DNA of 64,000 bases from Sulfopaludibacter sp035551455 (GCA_035551455.1 DASZMZ010000365.1:1-64000); one strand, 5' to 3'; positions 1 to 9,013 are shown, counted from the stretch's first letter. Made by a program: numbers and translations. Notes: a model not told the origin generated them from the letters alone.

Positions 1-90
1 ACTCAAACGCCGTCCCCTTGCCCCACACCCCCATCCCCGCTAAAGGGCAATTCGAGCGGCAGTCAACACGGTGAACTGCTGAGCTGCATT

Positions 91-182
91 TGTACTTAGT
101 ACACATCTCTATCCGACGAATAGTATAAACCGATTAACCGCTATTCCAGGAATAGTGGGAACTCTGGTTTTTCGAGAACCAG
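91..182. promoter_or_regulatory. Three inverted repeats before the recombinase
   Basis: This AT-richer stretch contains TGTAC-TTA-GTACA at 91-103, a perfect 15-base palindrome CTATTCCAGGAATAG at 141-155, and CTGGTT/AACCAG arms at 164-169 and 177-182. They lie just before the small ORF at 185 and the recombinase at 334, where operators would be expected. That they bind the recombinase's own XRE-like domains is only a hypothesis. No convincing -35/-10 pair was picked out. Confidence 0.4.
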
Positions 183-184
183 TC

Positions 185-337
185 ATGATCAATCGAATCT
201 ATCATGCTGACGATGCGGGGCTGGAGTGCCTAGTCGAAGTGCTGTGCCAGCTTCTCTCGGAAGCCCCAGAGGGTGGCGCCGGATCGTGCCAGACAGACGG
301 CAGAGAAGCGCCTTGCGTTTCAACTAAAGCGGAGTGA
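185..337 (+). CDS. Small protein translated into the recombinase start
   Basis: A 50-residue ORF starting at the ATG at 185 (a GTG at 155 would add 10 residues). Its TGA stop overlaps the GTG start of the recombinase as GTGA (334-337), the arrangement of translationally coupled genes. The protein begins MINRIYHADD and has a leucine/valine-rich middle; no known domain is recognised. Its position suggests a regulatory or accessory role for the recombinase, such as a directionality factor or leader peptide, but nothing in the sequence proves this. There is no strong ribosome binding site before 185, so it could also be a non-coding leader. Confidence 0.5.
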   Translation: MINRIYHADDAGLECLVEVLCQLLSEAPEGGAGSCQTDGREAPCVSTKAE

Positions 338-2397
338 TAAATGGTGTCGCCATGGCCGTAGCCGTGTACGTCCGAGTCTCGACTGAGGAACAGCGGGAAC
401 GCCAATCTATCGTCACGCAGCGGGAGTTTGCCGACCGATTCTGCGCTCTTCACCAGCACAACGTCTTCCGGGTCTATGCGGACGATGGCGTCACCGGCAC
501 GATACCGATTGATCGCCGGCCTGCGGGCATTGATCTGCTTAGAGATGCGCGAGGCAAGCACTTTGATCAAATCCTGGTCTATCGGCTAGACCGGCTCGGT
601 AGGGACACGCGGCTGATTCTGAATGCGGTTGCCGAATTTGAAAAATGTGGTGTTCGCGTCAAGAGTATGACGGAGGAGTTCGACACCTCATCGGCTACTG
701 GCCGGTTGATGCTCACGCTCTTATCGGGCTTCGCTGCCCATGAACGCGATGTAATCCGGGAACGGTCGGTCGCCGGAACGAATCGGAAGGCGGAGGCTGG
801 GGTTTGGCTTGGCGGCATCGTTCCCTATGGCTACGTCAAAAAGGGCGAACGCGGCCAGCTACGAATCGCCGTTAACAACGATCCAATTCCCGGCCTAGAC
901 GTCAGCGAAGCCGACGTCGTGCGCACAATCTACAGAATGAGTGCCGACGAGCGCCAATCCTGTCAGAGGATCGCAGACCATCTAAACCGGATCTGCGTAC
1001 CCTGCGGTTCGGTGGAGAATGCCAAAGTTAAACCCGGCAGACGGGCGCGCCGGGTGGCCTCAGTTTGGCGCCCCGGCTACATCCGGAACATGATCGTCAA
1101 CCGGACGTACATGGGTGAGCACCTGTTTGGTAAACGGTCTAAGAGTGGCCGGATGCCCATCGCTCGGCCCGTTCCCGCCATCGTTTCTGAAATGCAGTGG
1201 CAAACCGCCCAGGAGGTTCTGCGGTCGAACCGCGTCATCCCCTTTCGCAAACGGAAAGATCCGTACTTGCTCCGCGGCCTGATCAAATGCGGTCTCTGCG
1301 GTTTGACATTTTCCGGCTGGCAAAAGAACGCACCCGGTGAAGGTCACTACTACCGATGCAATGGACGGGCACAGGCACGTTGCATTTACGGGCGGACGGG
1401 GCGCAAGTGCTCGGCAAAGAGCCTTAACGGCGATTACGTCGAGTGTTTAGTGTGGGCGGACATCGAGTCGTTCTTGCGGAACCCAGTCGAGATCATAGGG
1501 AAACTGAGGGAGCGTCTAGCGCAGCAAAACTCTGATCAACCGCGTAAGCAGAAAGAGTTGGAGAGTTTCCTGGGACGCCTTTCAGAGAAGACCGCCGAGC
1601 GGGATCGGGTGTTGGGGCTGTTCCGGCGCGGCCGCATCGACGACGCGACTTTGGACCAGCAACTCGACGTGATCAACGCGGAGTCCGGCGCGCTGCAAGC
1701 CGAAATTGAATTGCGGTCCCGCGCGCTATCAGCGGTAGATGAGGCGGCGCAAATACGGTCGGTCGAGGAACTGCTTGCGAGGCTCCATAAACGCCTGGAC
1801 GGCTCGATAGCTCCAGAACACAAGCATCGGATCGTGGAGAGCCTGGTAGAGAGCATTCAGGCCAACACGGTGGAAAAATGGGGGGTTCAGCAAAGCGAAC
1901 TGGTGATCACGTATCGGTTTAGCGAACCCGCCGAATCAGCGGCCCTGGAAGTGCCGCGCTTCCACCGCCTCAACGTGCACAACCAACCACCTGAACAACT
2001 GATCACGCTGGGCGATCACCTGCGTCGGCGACGCTTGGTGTTGAAGTTGTTGCAGAAGCAGGTGGCTCAACAGATAGGCGTCTGCAAATCAAGTATCGCC
2101 AACTGGGAAAAAAACCGCGGGGAGCCCGAATTTGAACACGTGCCCGCCGTCATCCGCTTCCTTGGGTACAACCCACTTCCTCCGGCGGACGGCTGGGGCC
2201 CGCGGCTAGTCCAGGGTCGCACCATCCTTGGAATAAGCCAAAAGGAATCGGCTCGTCGGATAGGTGTCGACCCGGGCACCCTGGCCAGGTGGGAGCGAGG
2301 CGAACGGGTGCCGGCAGGCGATTACGCTGCGCGAGCGAATCGGTTCTTGGCCACAATCGACGCAATGTACGCGACAGCCAATGCCAAACGCGCCTAG
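334..2397 (+). CDS. Large serine recombinase with tandem XRE-like tail
   Basis: A site-specific DNA integrase/excisionase of the large serine recombinase family. The resolvase fold covers residues about 9-155, with the nucleophile Ser16 in VRVSTEEQ and the conserved YRLDRLGRD segment. A recombinase domain follows at about 190-300, then a zinc ribbon with Cys319, Cys322, Cys342 and further cysteines, then a helical, probably coiled-coil stretch at about 395-480. Unusually, the protein continues into two XRE-like helix-turn-helix segments, about 559-610 (LLQKQVAQQIGV) and 624-672 (ISQKESARRIGV). The GTG at 334 overlaps the upstream small ORF; the in-frame ATG at 352 would remove six residues and leave Ser16 intact. 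Its substrate is probably the site in comM about 110 bases downstream. Confidence 0.93.
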   Translation: MINGVAMAVAVYVRVSTEEQRERQSIVTQREFADRFCALHQHNVFRVYADDGVTGTIPIDRRPAGIDLLRDARGKHFDQILVYRLDRLGRDTRLILNAVAEFEKCGVRVKSMTEEFDTSSATGRLMLTLLSGFAAHERDVIRERSVAGTNRKAEAGVWLGGIVPYGYVKKGERGQLRIAVNNDPIPGLDVSEADVVRTIYRMSADERQSCQRIADHLNRICVPCGSVENAKVKPGRRARRVASVWRPGYIRNMIVNRTYMGEHLFGKRSKSGRMPIARPVPAIVSEMQWQTAQEVLRSNRVIPFRKRKDPYLLRGLIKCGLCGLTFSGWQKNAPGEGHYYRCNGRAQARCIYGRTGRKCSAKSLNGDYVECLVWADIESFLRNPVEIIGKLRERLAQQNSDQPRKQKELESFLGRLSEKTAERDRVLGLFRRGRIDDATLDQQLDVINAESGALQAEIELRSRALSAVDEAAQIRSVEELLARLHKRLDGSIAPEHKHRIVESLVESIQANTVEKWGVQQSELVITYRFSEPAESAALEVPRFHRLNVHNQPPEQLITLGDHLRRRRLVLKLLQKQVAQQIGVCKSSIANWEKNRGEPEFEHVPAVIRFLGYNPLPPADGWGPRLVQGRTILGISQKESARRIGVDPGTLARWERGERVPAGDYAARANRFLATIDAMYATANAKRA

Positions 2398-2505
2398 CCG
2401 CGTCGGCCTTATCCCCAATCAACGCAGTAGATTATCGAACTATTGTTCGGGTTGCCCCTCAATCAAACGGTCACCGGCACTCTGCGTTCTGCCGCGATGC
2501 CATTC

Positions 2506-3570
2506 TCACGTGCACGGGCACGGATTCAGCGCTGCTACCAGAATCAGCGTCGAGGGAAACTTCAGCGTCATATTCGCCCGGGCAATCGTCACGCTCCCGT
2601 CTTCCAGCGGCTGACGTAGCAACTCCAGCACGTCGCGCGGAAACTCCGGGAATTCGTCCAGGAACAGCACTCCGTTGTGCGCCAGACTCACTTCCCCCGG
2701 ACGCGGCATGCCCGACCCGCCCCCGATCAGTCCCGCATCCGAAATCGTATGATGCGGCGCGCGAAACGGCCGCTCCACCATCAGACCTTGGCCTCCCGGA
2801 CGCAGTCCCGCAATGCTGTGGATCTTCGTGGTCTCGATCGCTTCCTCGAAACTCAGCGGCGGTAGAATGCCCGCGAATCTCTTCGACAGCATCGTCTTCC
2901 CCGAGCCCGGCGGCCCAATCATCAACACATTGTGAGCGCCGGCCGCCGCCACCTCCAGAGCCCGTTTGGCGGTCGCCTGCCCACGAACGTCCCGAAAGTC
3001 CAACCCCGCCTCACGCCTATGTCCGTTGCTGCCCGCCGACGCCGGTTCAAAATCCTCCGGCCGCACCAGCATCGCCACTGCCTCGGCCAGACTGTGCGCC
3101 CCGTACACGCGCACTCCCGAAACCACCGCCGCCTCGGCCGCATTCTCCGCCGGCACAATCACCTTCGGGATACCCTTCTCGAGCGCACACACCGCCACCG
3201 AGAGCGCCCCGCGCACCGGCCGGATCGCGCCGTCCAGCGAAAGTTCGCCGATCAGCAGACATTCGTCCAAGCCCTGCACCACGCCCATCGCGCCCAGAAT
3301 GCCCATCGCCACCGGAAGGTCGAACCCCGCCCCTTCCTTGCGTACATTGGCCGGAGCCAGATTGATCGTGATCCTCTTATTGGGATAGCCGAATCCCGAG
3401 TTGAACATCGCGCTTTTGATGCGCTCGCGGCTCTCGCGCACCGCCGTGTCGGGCATTCCCACCATCACTGAGTCGCGCGCCGAGCCTGACGAAAATATGT
3501 CGACTTCAACATCGATCAGGTGGGCATCGATGCCGTAAACGGCGGCGCTGCGGGTCTTGAACAGCGACAT
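2506..3570 (-). pseudogene. comM: comM/yifB Mg-chelatase-like AAA+ ATPase, 3' truncated
   Basis: ComM is an AAA+ helicase that promotes branch migration during natural transformation. This copy has the N-terminal Lon-like domain and the AAA+ core: Walker A GPPGSGKT at residues 219-226 and Walker B LFLDEF near 302-307. It ends at residue 354, directly after NPCPC, where intact relatives run to about 500 residues, so the rest of the ATPase and the C-terminal Mg-chelatase domain are missing. The start at 3570 gives the canonical MSLFKTRSA and is preceded by AAAGGA. The ORF is otherwise clean, as expected from recent interruption by the neighbouring element rather than long decay. Excision might restore the gene. 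Confidence 0.88.
2509..2522. other. Putative attachment-site core in comM
   Basis: The codons for NPCPC of comM end at 2512 (reading leftwards); an ACG codon and a stop follow, where the family has Gly. The junction holds an imperfect dyad, CGTGC (2509-2513) and GCACG (2518-2522) around ACGG. Serine integrase sites are typically imperfect inverted repeats around a two-base crossover, so this is the best candidate for the hybrid site. The exact crossover cannot be fixed without the empty site or the other end. Confidence 0.5.
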
Positions 3571-3645
3571 AGTTGTCTCAGGTCCTTTACCTGGACTATA
3601 TCGGCAGGATCCCCACGCCACATTAGGGCCGCGCCCCGCCGCACT

Positions 3646-4473
3646 TCAATCCTCTTCCGGCCGCCCCGCATCCGCCCAATGACCCGACGCATCCTGCCCC
3701 GACACCACCACGCCCTTCGCATTCCACCCCAGACCCGCACGCACATCCGCCGGACAGTACCGCAGCGTCAACCCGCACCGCCTCCGCGCCGACCGGTTCG
3801 CCTCCGACCCGTGCAGCAGCAGGTCGCTATGCAGCGACATCTCTCCGGCCCGCAACTCCACGTCCACCGGCGCGCCGAACTCCTCCGCCCCGGTCACCGT
3901 CTGGTTCAAGACATTCGAATCGTCGTCTTCGCCCAGCGTGTACGTCAGGTGGCCCAACCGGTGCGTGCCCGGAATGTAGCGCATACACGCGTTCTCCACG
4001 CTGGCATCGTCAATCGCCAGCCACGCGGTCACCGCCTTCGATGGCGTCAGCGGCCAGTAACTCGCATCCTGATGCCACGAGACCCGCTTCCCGTCGCCCG
4101 GCATCTTGCAGAAGAAGTGCGACCCCCACCCGATCACGTCTTCCCCCACCAGATCCTTCACATACCGCACAATCCGCGAGTCCGTCAGCAGATCCCACAC
4201 GCGCCCGTACCGCAGGTGCGCCGTGCTGATCGAATAACTGTTGCCGCCCGCCGCCAGCGTCTTCGCCAGCAACTCGTCGAAGTACCGGCGGATCTCCGCC
4301 ATCTCGTCCGCATCGAACAGCCGCAGCGGCATCACGTACCCGTCGCGATTGAACCCCGCCACCTGCTCCCGGGTCAGAGCCCCCGGATCGCTCACCACCG
4401 ACGGATGGAATCGCAGATCGCGCTCCATGCCCTTTAACTCGTCCGTCTTCGGAATAAATTGCGGCATCTTCAT
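3646..4473 (-). CDS. Phytanoyl-CoA dioxygenase (PhyH) family protein
   Basis: A 275-residue Fe(II)/2-oxoglutarate-dependent dioxygenase of the PhyH family. The iron triad is visible as His134 and Asp136 in WHQDASYW and His221 in LLLHGSEAN, followed by an Arg-rich strand that would bind 2-oxoglutarate. The start at 4473 overlaps the stop of the PQQ dehydrogenase as ATGA, which argues for translational coupling and against longer upstream starts. The substrate is unknown; family members hydroxylate many small molecules. It is the last gene of a minus-strand set with a permease and a quinoprotein dehydrogenase. Confidence 0.9.
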   Translation of the reverse strand: MKMPQFIPKTDELKGMERDLRFHPSVVSDPGALTREQVAGFNRDGYVMPLRLFDADEMAEIRRYFDELLAKTLAAGGNSYSISTAHLRYGRVWDLLTDSRIVRYVKDLVGEDVIGWGSHFFCKMPGDGKRVSWHQDASYWPLTPSKAVTAWLAIDDASVENACMRYIPGTHRLGHLTYTLGEDDDSNVLNQTVTGAEEFGAPVDVELRAGEMSLHSDLLLHGSEANRSARRRCGLTLRYCPADVRAGLGWNAKGVVVSGQDASGHWADAGRPEED

Positions 4474-6305
4474 TTCCCCGCCGGCAGTGCGAAGGCCACG
4501 TACGCGCCCGAGAGCCGCCGTGTCGTCGCCGTCAGTTCCGGCCGCGCCGAGGCGCAAAACACGATGAACTCGCGCCCGCCCACCTCATACACCGCCGGAA
4601 TCCCTTCCAGCGCCTCGTCCACCGTCTTCTCCCACAGCGGCTTGCCCGTCTCCGGGTCGAACGCGCGCACCGTCCGGTCTCGCGTCCCGGCGAACAACAG
4701 CCCTCCCGCCGTCACCACGGGACCCACCTTCGGGTAATGCGACCCGGTCCCGGTGATGCCCTTCGCCGCCAGTTCCGGCACATCGCCCAGCGCGATCTTC
4801 CACTTGATGGTCCCCTGATTCAAATCGTACGCCGTCAGCGAACTCCACGGCGGACCGATCGGCGATAGTCCGTTCGACGCCGTCACCAGGCCGAAGCCGC
4901 TGGTATACCGCGCACCCGGAGGACCCGTAGGATCCGGCACCAGCTTCAGAATCGCCGGCAGGTCTTTCGACACCACGAACAGCATGCCGGCCAGCGGATC
5001 CACCGCCGCGCCTCCCCAGTTGGCCCCACCGTTGTTTCCCGGCATCTGAATCGTGGGACGCGTCCCCGGCGGCGTGAACAGTCCCTCATTGCGCGCGCTC
5101 AATATCTGATCGCGAAACTTCGCACGCTCCTCCGCCGGGATGTACGGATTCAAATCATCGGCCGTGAATTTCTGCCGCGCAAACGGCGGCGGCTTGGTGG
5201 GAAACGGCTGCGTCGGCCATGCCGCTTCGCCCGCCATCTCGCTCTTCGGCACCGCACGCTCTTCAATCGGCCACAAAGGCGCGCCCGTCACCCGGTCGAA
5301 CACAAACAGAAATCCCTGCTTGCCCACTTGCGCCACGGCGTCCACCAGCTTGCCCTCGTGCCGCACCCGCAGCAGTTTCGGCGCCGTCGCATCGTCGTAA
5401 TCCCAGATGTCGTGGTGCACCATCTGGAAGTGCCACAGCCGCTTCCCCGTGCGCGCATCCAGCGCCAGAAGCGTATCGGCGAACAGATTCGACCCGCTGC
5501 GATCCACGCCGTAAAAGTTGTACTTCGCGCTCGCAGTGGGCGCATACACAATGCCGCGGGCTTCATCCAGCGAGAACTCGCTCCACACGTTCGCCCCGCC
5601 CACGGTCTTCCACGCGTCCTTCGGCCACGTCTCGTACCCGAATTCGCCCGGGTGCGGAATCGTGTGGAACGTCCAGACCAGCTTGCCGGTCCGCACATCG
5701 AAAGCCCGTATATCGCCCGGCGCCGACCCGTACCCCTGATTCGTGGCCGATCCCAAAATCAGCAGATTCTCGAATACCCGGCCCGGCGTCGTGGATTGCA
5801 CCAGCGTCAGCGTCTTCGGATCCCGCCCCAGCCCTTCCTTCAAGTCCACGCGGCCGTTGGTCCCGAACGTCAGGATCGGCTTCCCGGTCCGCGCGTCCAA
5901 CGCCTGCAGCACATGGTCCGCGCTGAACAGGAGCCGCCGGTCACGACGGTCCTTGCTTTCCCAATAGTTGATTCCGCGATTGGTGATGATCGAAGGCCGC
6001 GGCTCCGGCGTATGAATCCAGATCTCTTTTCCCGTGGCCGCATCCAGCGCCACAATCGAGTTCTGCTTCGCCAGCACATACAGCACTCCGTCCACCATTA
6101 GCGGATTGAACGAATACTTGCCGCTGTCGCCAGTCAGGTAGCTCCACGCGATCTCCAGCTTGTTCACATTCGCTTGATTGATCTGCTTCAGCGCCGAGTA
6201 CTGCGCCGAATCGCTACTCCCGCCATAGTCGCGCCAGGTGGTGTAATCCTGCCCGGCCGCTGCTAGCGCCAACAGCAGCGCGATGCCGCCCGTTCTAAAT
6301 CGCAT
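4470..6305 (-). CDS. PQQ-dependent dehydrogenase, secreted
   Basis: A quinoprotein dehydrogenase of the PQQ beta-propeller type, oxidising alcohols or sugars in the periplasm. The 611-residue product starts MRFRTGGIALLLALAAAGQ, a short signal peptide, followed by the family's opening WRDYGGSSDSAQYS and repeated propeller strands such as ALDAATGKEIW and AFDPETGKPLWEK. There is no CxxCH, so no fused cytochrome domain, and the electron acceptor must be separate. The start at 6305 lies inside the last codons of the permease gene and has AGAGGAG eight bases upstream. Substrate specificity cannot be read from the sequence. Confidence 0.92.
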   Translation of the reverse strand: MRFRTGGIALLLALAAAGQDYTTWRDYGGSSDSAQYSALKQINQANVNKLEIAWSYLTGDSGKYSFNPLMVDGVLYVLAKQNSIVALDAATGKEIWIHTPEPRPSIITNRGINYWESKDRRDRRLLFSADHVLQALDARTGKPILTFGTNGRVDLKEGLGRDPKTLTLVQSTTPGRVFENLLILGSATNQGYGSAPGDIRAFDVRTGKLVWTFHTIPHPGEFGYETWPKDAWKTVGGANVWSEFSLDEARGIVYAPTASAKYNFYGVDRSGSNLFADTLLALDARTGKRLWHFQMVHHDIWDYDDATAPKLLRVRHEGKLVDAVAQVGKQGFLFVFDRVTGAPLWPIEERAVPKSEMAGEAAWPTQPFPTKPPPFARQKFTADDLNPYIPAEERAKFRDQILSARNEGLFTPPGTRPTIQMPGNNGGANWGGAAVDPLAGMLFVVSKDLPAILKLVPDPTGPPGARYTSGFGLVTASNGLSPIGPPWSSLTAYDLNQGTIKWKIALGDVPELAAKGITGTGSHYPKVGPVVTAGGLLFAGTRDRTVRAFDPETGKPLWEKTVDEALEGIPAVYEVGGREFIVFCASARPELTATTRRLSGAYVAFALPAGK

Positions 6306-7632
6306 TCCCGTGACTCCTCTTCCAAACCCCGAACGCCGCCACTCCCAATCCCAAGGTCCCCACGCCAAACGCCGCGAACATCCATCCCGACGTTAGAAAG
6401 ATGTATGCCCACCCCACAAACGCCACCACGCTGGGCAGCGGATACAACCACATCCGGAACGGCCGCGGCACATCCGGCCGGTACTTCCGCAAATACCGCA
6501 GCGCCAGCACCTGACCCATAAACTGAATCAGAATGCGCGAGGTCAGCAGCGCCGAAATCACCACGTCCAGATTCCACAGCGAGGCGGCCATCGAAAGCAG
6601 CCCCATCACCAGCAGCGAAACGTGCGGAAACTTGCCGCTCGGGTGCAGCCGTCCGAAGGCCGAAAAGAAGTGGCCGTTCACCGCCGCTGCGTATGGAATG
6701 CGGCTATACCCCAATAGCAGCGCGAACACGCTCGCAAACGCCGTCCACAGCACCAGCACCGTGACAGCCGACGCCGCGCCCGTCCCGTACAGCTTCTCCA
6801 TGAACTCCGCTGCGATGAATTTCGATTTCACGGCTTCCCGCCACGGCACCACGCCGATGATGCTCAGGTTCATCAGCGCATAAATCGCCGCCACGCCCAG
6901 CACCGAATACAGAATCGATCGCGGAATCACGCGCGCCGGATTGCGCACCTCTCCGCCTACGTAGCAGATGTCGTAATAACCCATGAAGTCGTACATGGCG
7001 ATCAGCATGGCCGACCCCAGTCCGCTCACAAACCCTATGGAAAACGTGAAGGCGTGCGGCGGAAAATCGAAGGCCACGCGTGCCTGGAAGTGCATCATGC
7101 CCGCCGCGATGATCCACAACACCGTGGCAAGCACGCCCACCCAAAGCACCACGGCCAGGCGACCCACCGCAGTCACGCGCCGGTAGAGCAGCACAATCAC
7201 CAGCGCTCCCACCGCCATGCTGAGGCCGCGACTCTGCCACGGCCCCATGCCGCGCCAGAAATATCCGGCATATTGCGAGAAGCCGATGTATCCCGACGCG
7301 ATCTCCAGAGGACCGCTAAAGATGAATTGCCAGATGAAAAGGAAGGGAAGAATCTCCCGCAGACCCGTCTTGCGGAACGCCTCTTGCAGGTAGAGGTACG
7401 TTCCTCCGGTGCCCGGCATCGCCGCCGCCAGTTCGCTCCAGACCAGCCCGTCGCAAAGCGCCAGCGCCGCGCCCAACACCCACCCCAGCATGCACTGGGG
7501 TCCACCCATCGACGCAATGATCAGCGGGATCGTGATAAACGGTCCCACGCCAATCATGTTGCTCATGTTCAGCGCGGTGGCTTCCAACAACCCGAAGCCC
7601 CGCACCAATCCGTCCTGTGGCGCCTTTTCCAA
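6295..7632 (-). CDS. APC superfamily amino acid/polyamine permease
   Basis: A polytopic inner-membrane transporter of 445 residues with about 12 hydrophobic segments. The N-terminus carries the APC signature: LLEATALNMSNMIGVGPF, with the unwound glycine-rich part of TM1, and later PGTGGTYLYLQEAF. Amino acids or related amines are the likely cargo. A TTG at 7632 is the most plausible start, preceded by a G-run that could serve as ribosome binding site; the next internal Met would cut into TM1. The gene overlaps the PQQ dehydrogenase start by 11 bases, so the two are very probably co-transcribed. Confidence 0.9.
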   Translation of the reverse strand: MEKAPQDGLVRGFGLLEATALNMSNMIGVGPFITIPLIIASMGGPQCMLGWVLGAALALCDGLVWSELAAAMPGTGGTYLYLQEAFRKTGLREILPFLFIWQFIFSGPLEIASGYIGFSQYAGYFWRGMGPWQSRGLSMAVGALVIVLLYRRVTAVGRLAVVLWVGVLATVLWIIAAGMMHFQARVAFDFPPHAFTFSIGFVSGLGSAMLIAMYDFMGYYDICYVGGEVRNPARVIPRSILYSVLGVAAIYALMNLSIIGVVPWREAVKSKFIAAEFMEKLYGTGAASAVTVLVLWTAFASVFALLLGYSRIPYAAAVNGHFFSAFGRLHPSGKFPHVSLLVMGLLSMAASLWNLDVVISALLTSRILIQFMGQVLALRYLRKYRPDVPRPFRMWLYPLPSVVAFVGWAYIFLTSGWMFAAFGVGTLGLGVAAFGVWKRSHGNAI

Positions 7633-7676
7633 GATCCCCCCAGTCTACCGCCTGGGTGGGATCGGCTTTAGCCTGG

Positions 7677-8834
7677 CTACCGCGCGACCATGGGAACCGG
7701 CGGCCCCGTCCGTCTGCGCCGACGGCCCGGTTCGGCCGGAACGCCCACCAGCAGCAGTTCGGTGGAGGCCGGTGCTGTCGTGTCCATCTCCAGAGGCAGC
7801 GTCACACGGAACGTAGAGCCCGCGCCCGGCATGCTATCGGCGGAGACCCGGCCTTCCATCAATTCCACCATCCGCCGCACAATCGCCAGTCCCAGACCCA
7901 GGCCGCCTCGACCCTCCGGCTTCAGTCCGCCGAAAATCGCGTCCACCTTATGCGCCGGAATGCCGATACCCGTATCGCTCACCGAGATCTGCACCACCGC
8001 CGAGCGGCTGGCGCTCTCGGTCACTTCCACCGCCACTTCCACCCGACCCTCGGGCGTGAACTTCACGGCGTTCGCCGCCAGGATCGTCAGCACCTGCCGG
8101 ATCCGTCCACCGTCCCCGATGAAGCGCGACCGCACCTCGTCGGGATACGACCATGCCAGCGCGATCTGCTTAGCCACCGCCGGCGGCGCCAGCAGTCGCA
8201 CCACCTCGTGTACCGTCTGCCGCAAATCGAAAGGCTCCGGCTTGATCACGATCATGTCGTTTTCGAGACGGGAGAAGTCCAGAACGTCTTCGATCACCTT
8301 GATCAGGCCGGTGGATGCGCCGTGCACCGTCAACGCGTACTCGTGCTGCTCTTCGGTCAGCCCCGTGTCCAGCAGCAGTTCGGTCATGCCGATCACGCCG
8401 CTTATGGAAGTGCGCAATTGGTGGCTGGCGTTGCACATGAATTCGGTCTTAGCCTGATTGGCAGTCTGAGCGGCCGCTGTGGCCTTCTCCAGGTTGTCGA
8501 ACGCCCGCCGCGCCTCCCGGGCCACGCTATTGTAAGCGTCCGTCAGGCACTCCAGTTCCAGCATCGAATCGCCGGCCGAAATCTCTTGGGGAAACTGGCT
8601 GCCGTCCTCTCCCACGCGCAACTCTTCAACCAGCGCACCCACCGGTTTGGAGAGCGACCGCGACGTGACCAGCGCGCACACCGCCGCCAGCAGAGCGCCA
8701 AACGCTCCCACTCCGGCTACCGTGGCAAACGTTCCGGCAGTTCGCAGGGCCATTACCGCCAGGCCGACCACCACGCACATGGGCCCAACCGACAGCACAA
8801 ACGCCTGAGTCTTCAACGAGGCTCGCAATTTCAT
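7677..8834 (-). CDS. Orphan sensor histidine kinase
   Basis: A 385-residue membrane histidine kinase. Two hydrophobic segments (about 12-30 and 36-56) are followed by a HAMP-like stretch and a dimerisation domain with phospho-acceptor His138 in NASHQLRTS. The usual Pro after LRT is Ser here. The ATPase domain has the N box (NAVKFTPEG), the G1 box DTGIGIP and the G2 box GLGLGLAIV; the F-box region between them is short. There is no receiver domain or response regulator beside it. It ends in a basic, proline-rich tail. The start at 8834 has a purine-rich GGTGAAGGT before it. Confidence 0.88.
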   Translation of the reverse strand: MKLRASLKTQAFVLSVGPMCVVVGLAVMALRTAGTFATVAGVGAFGALLAAVCALVTSRSLSKPVGALVEELRVGEDGSQFPQEISAGDSMLELECLTDAYNSVAREARRAFDNLEKATAAAQTANQAKTEFMCNASHQLRTSISGVIGMTELLLDTGLTEEQHEYALTVHGASTGLIKVIEDVLDFSRLENDMIVIKPEPFDLRQTVHEVVRLLAPPAVAKQIALAWSYPDEVRSRFIGDGGRIRQVLTILAANAVKFTPEGRVEVAVEVTESASRSAVVQISVSDTGIGIPAHKVDAIFGGLKPEGRGGLGLGLAIVRRMVELMEGRVSADSMPGAGSTFRVTLPLEMDTTAPASTELLLVGVPAEPGRRRRRTGPPVPMVAR

Positions 8835-9013
8835 ACCTTCACCTCAACGGGTGGGGACAACCCTCCCAATGTGTTCAAAACCCTAACATGCGCCCTGAAG
8901 AGGGCTCTACGTTGTCTTTAATTAACGTTCGTCTAATGCCACCCCCTGACCCCGAGCCATAACATTTCCCACAAACGCGCCCGAAATTCAGGTAGCGTAG
9001 AGGATTAACAAAA

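Larger units (their letters stand above)
1..2511. mobile_element. Right-hand end of an integrated element in comM
   Basis: Everything from the window edge to about 2511 appears to be one end of an element integrated by a large serine recombinase. The comM reading frame, running leftwards, loses its homology right after the NPCPC codons (2512-2526) and stops three bases later. The recombinase gene lies about 110 bases from that break, the usual place for an integrase next to its attachment site. Nothing resembling the missing C-terminal part of comM occurs between 1 and 2500, so the other end must lie outside the window. The size and cargo of the element cannot be judged here. Confidence 0.7.
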
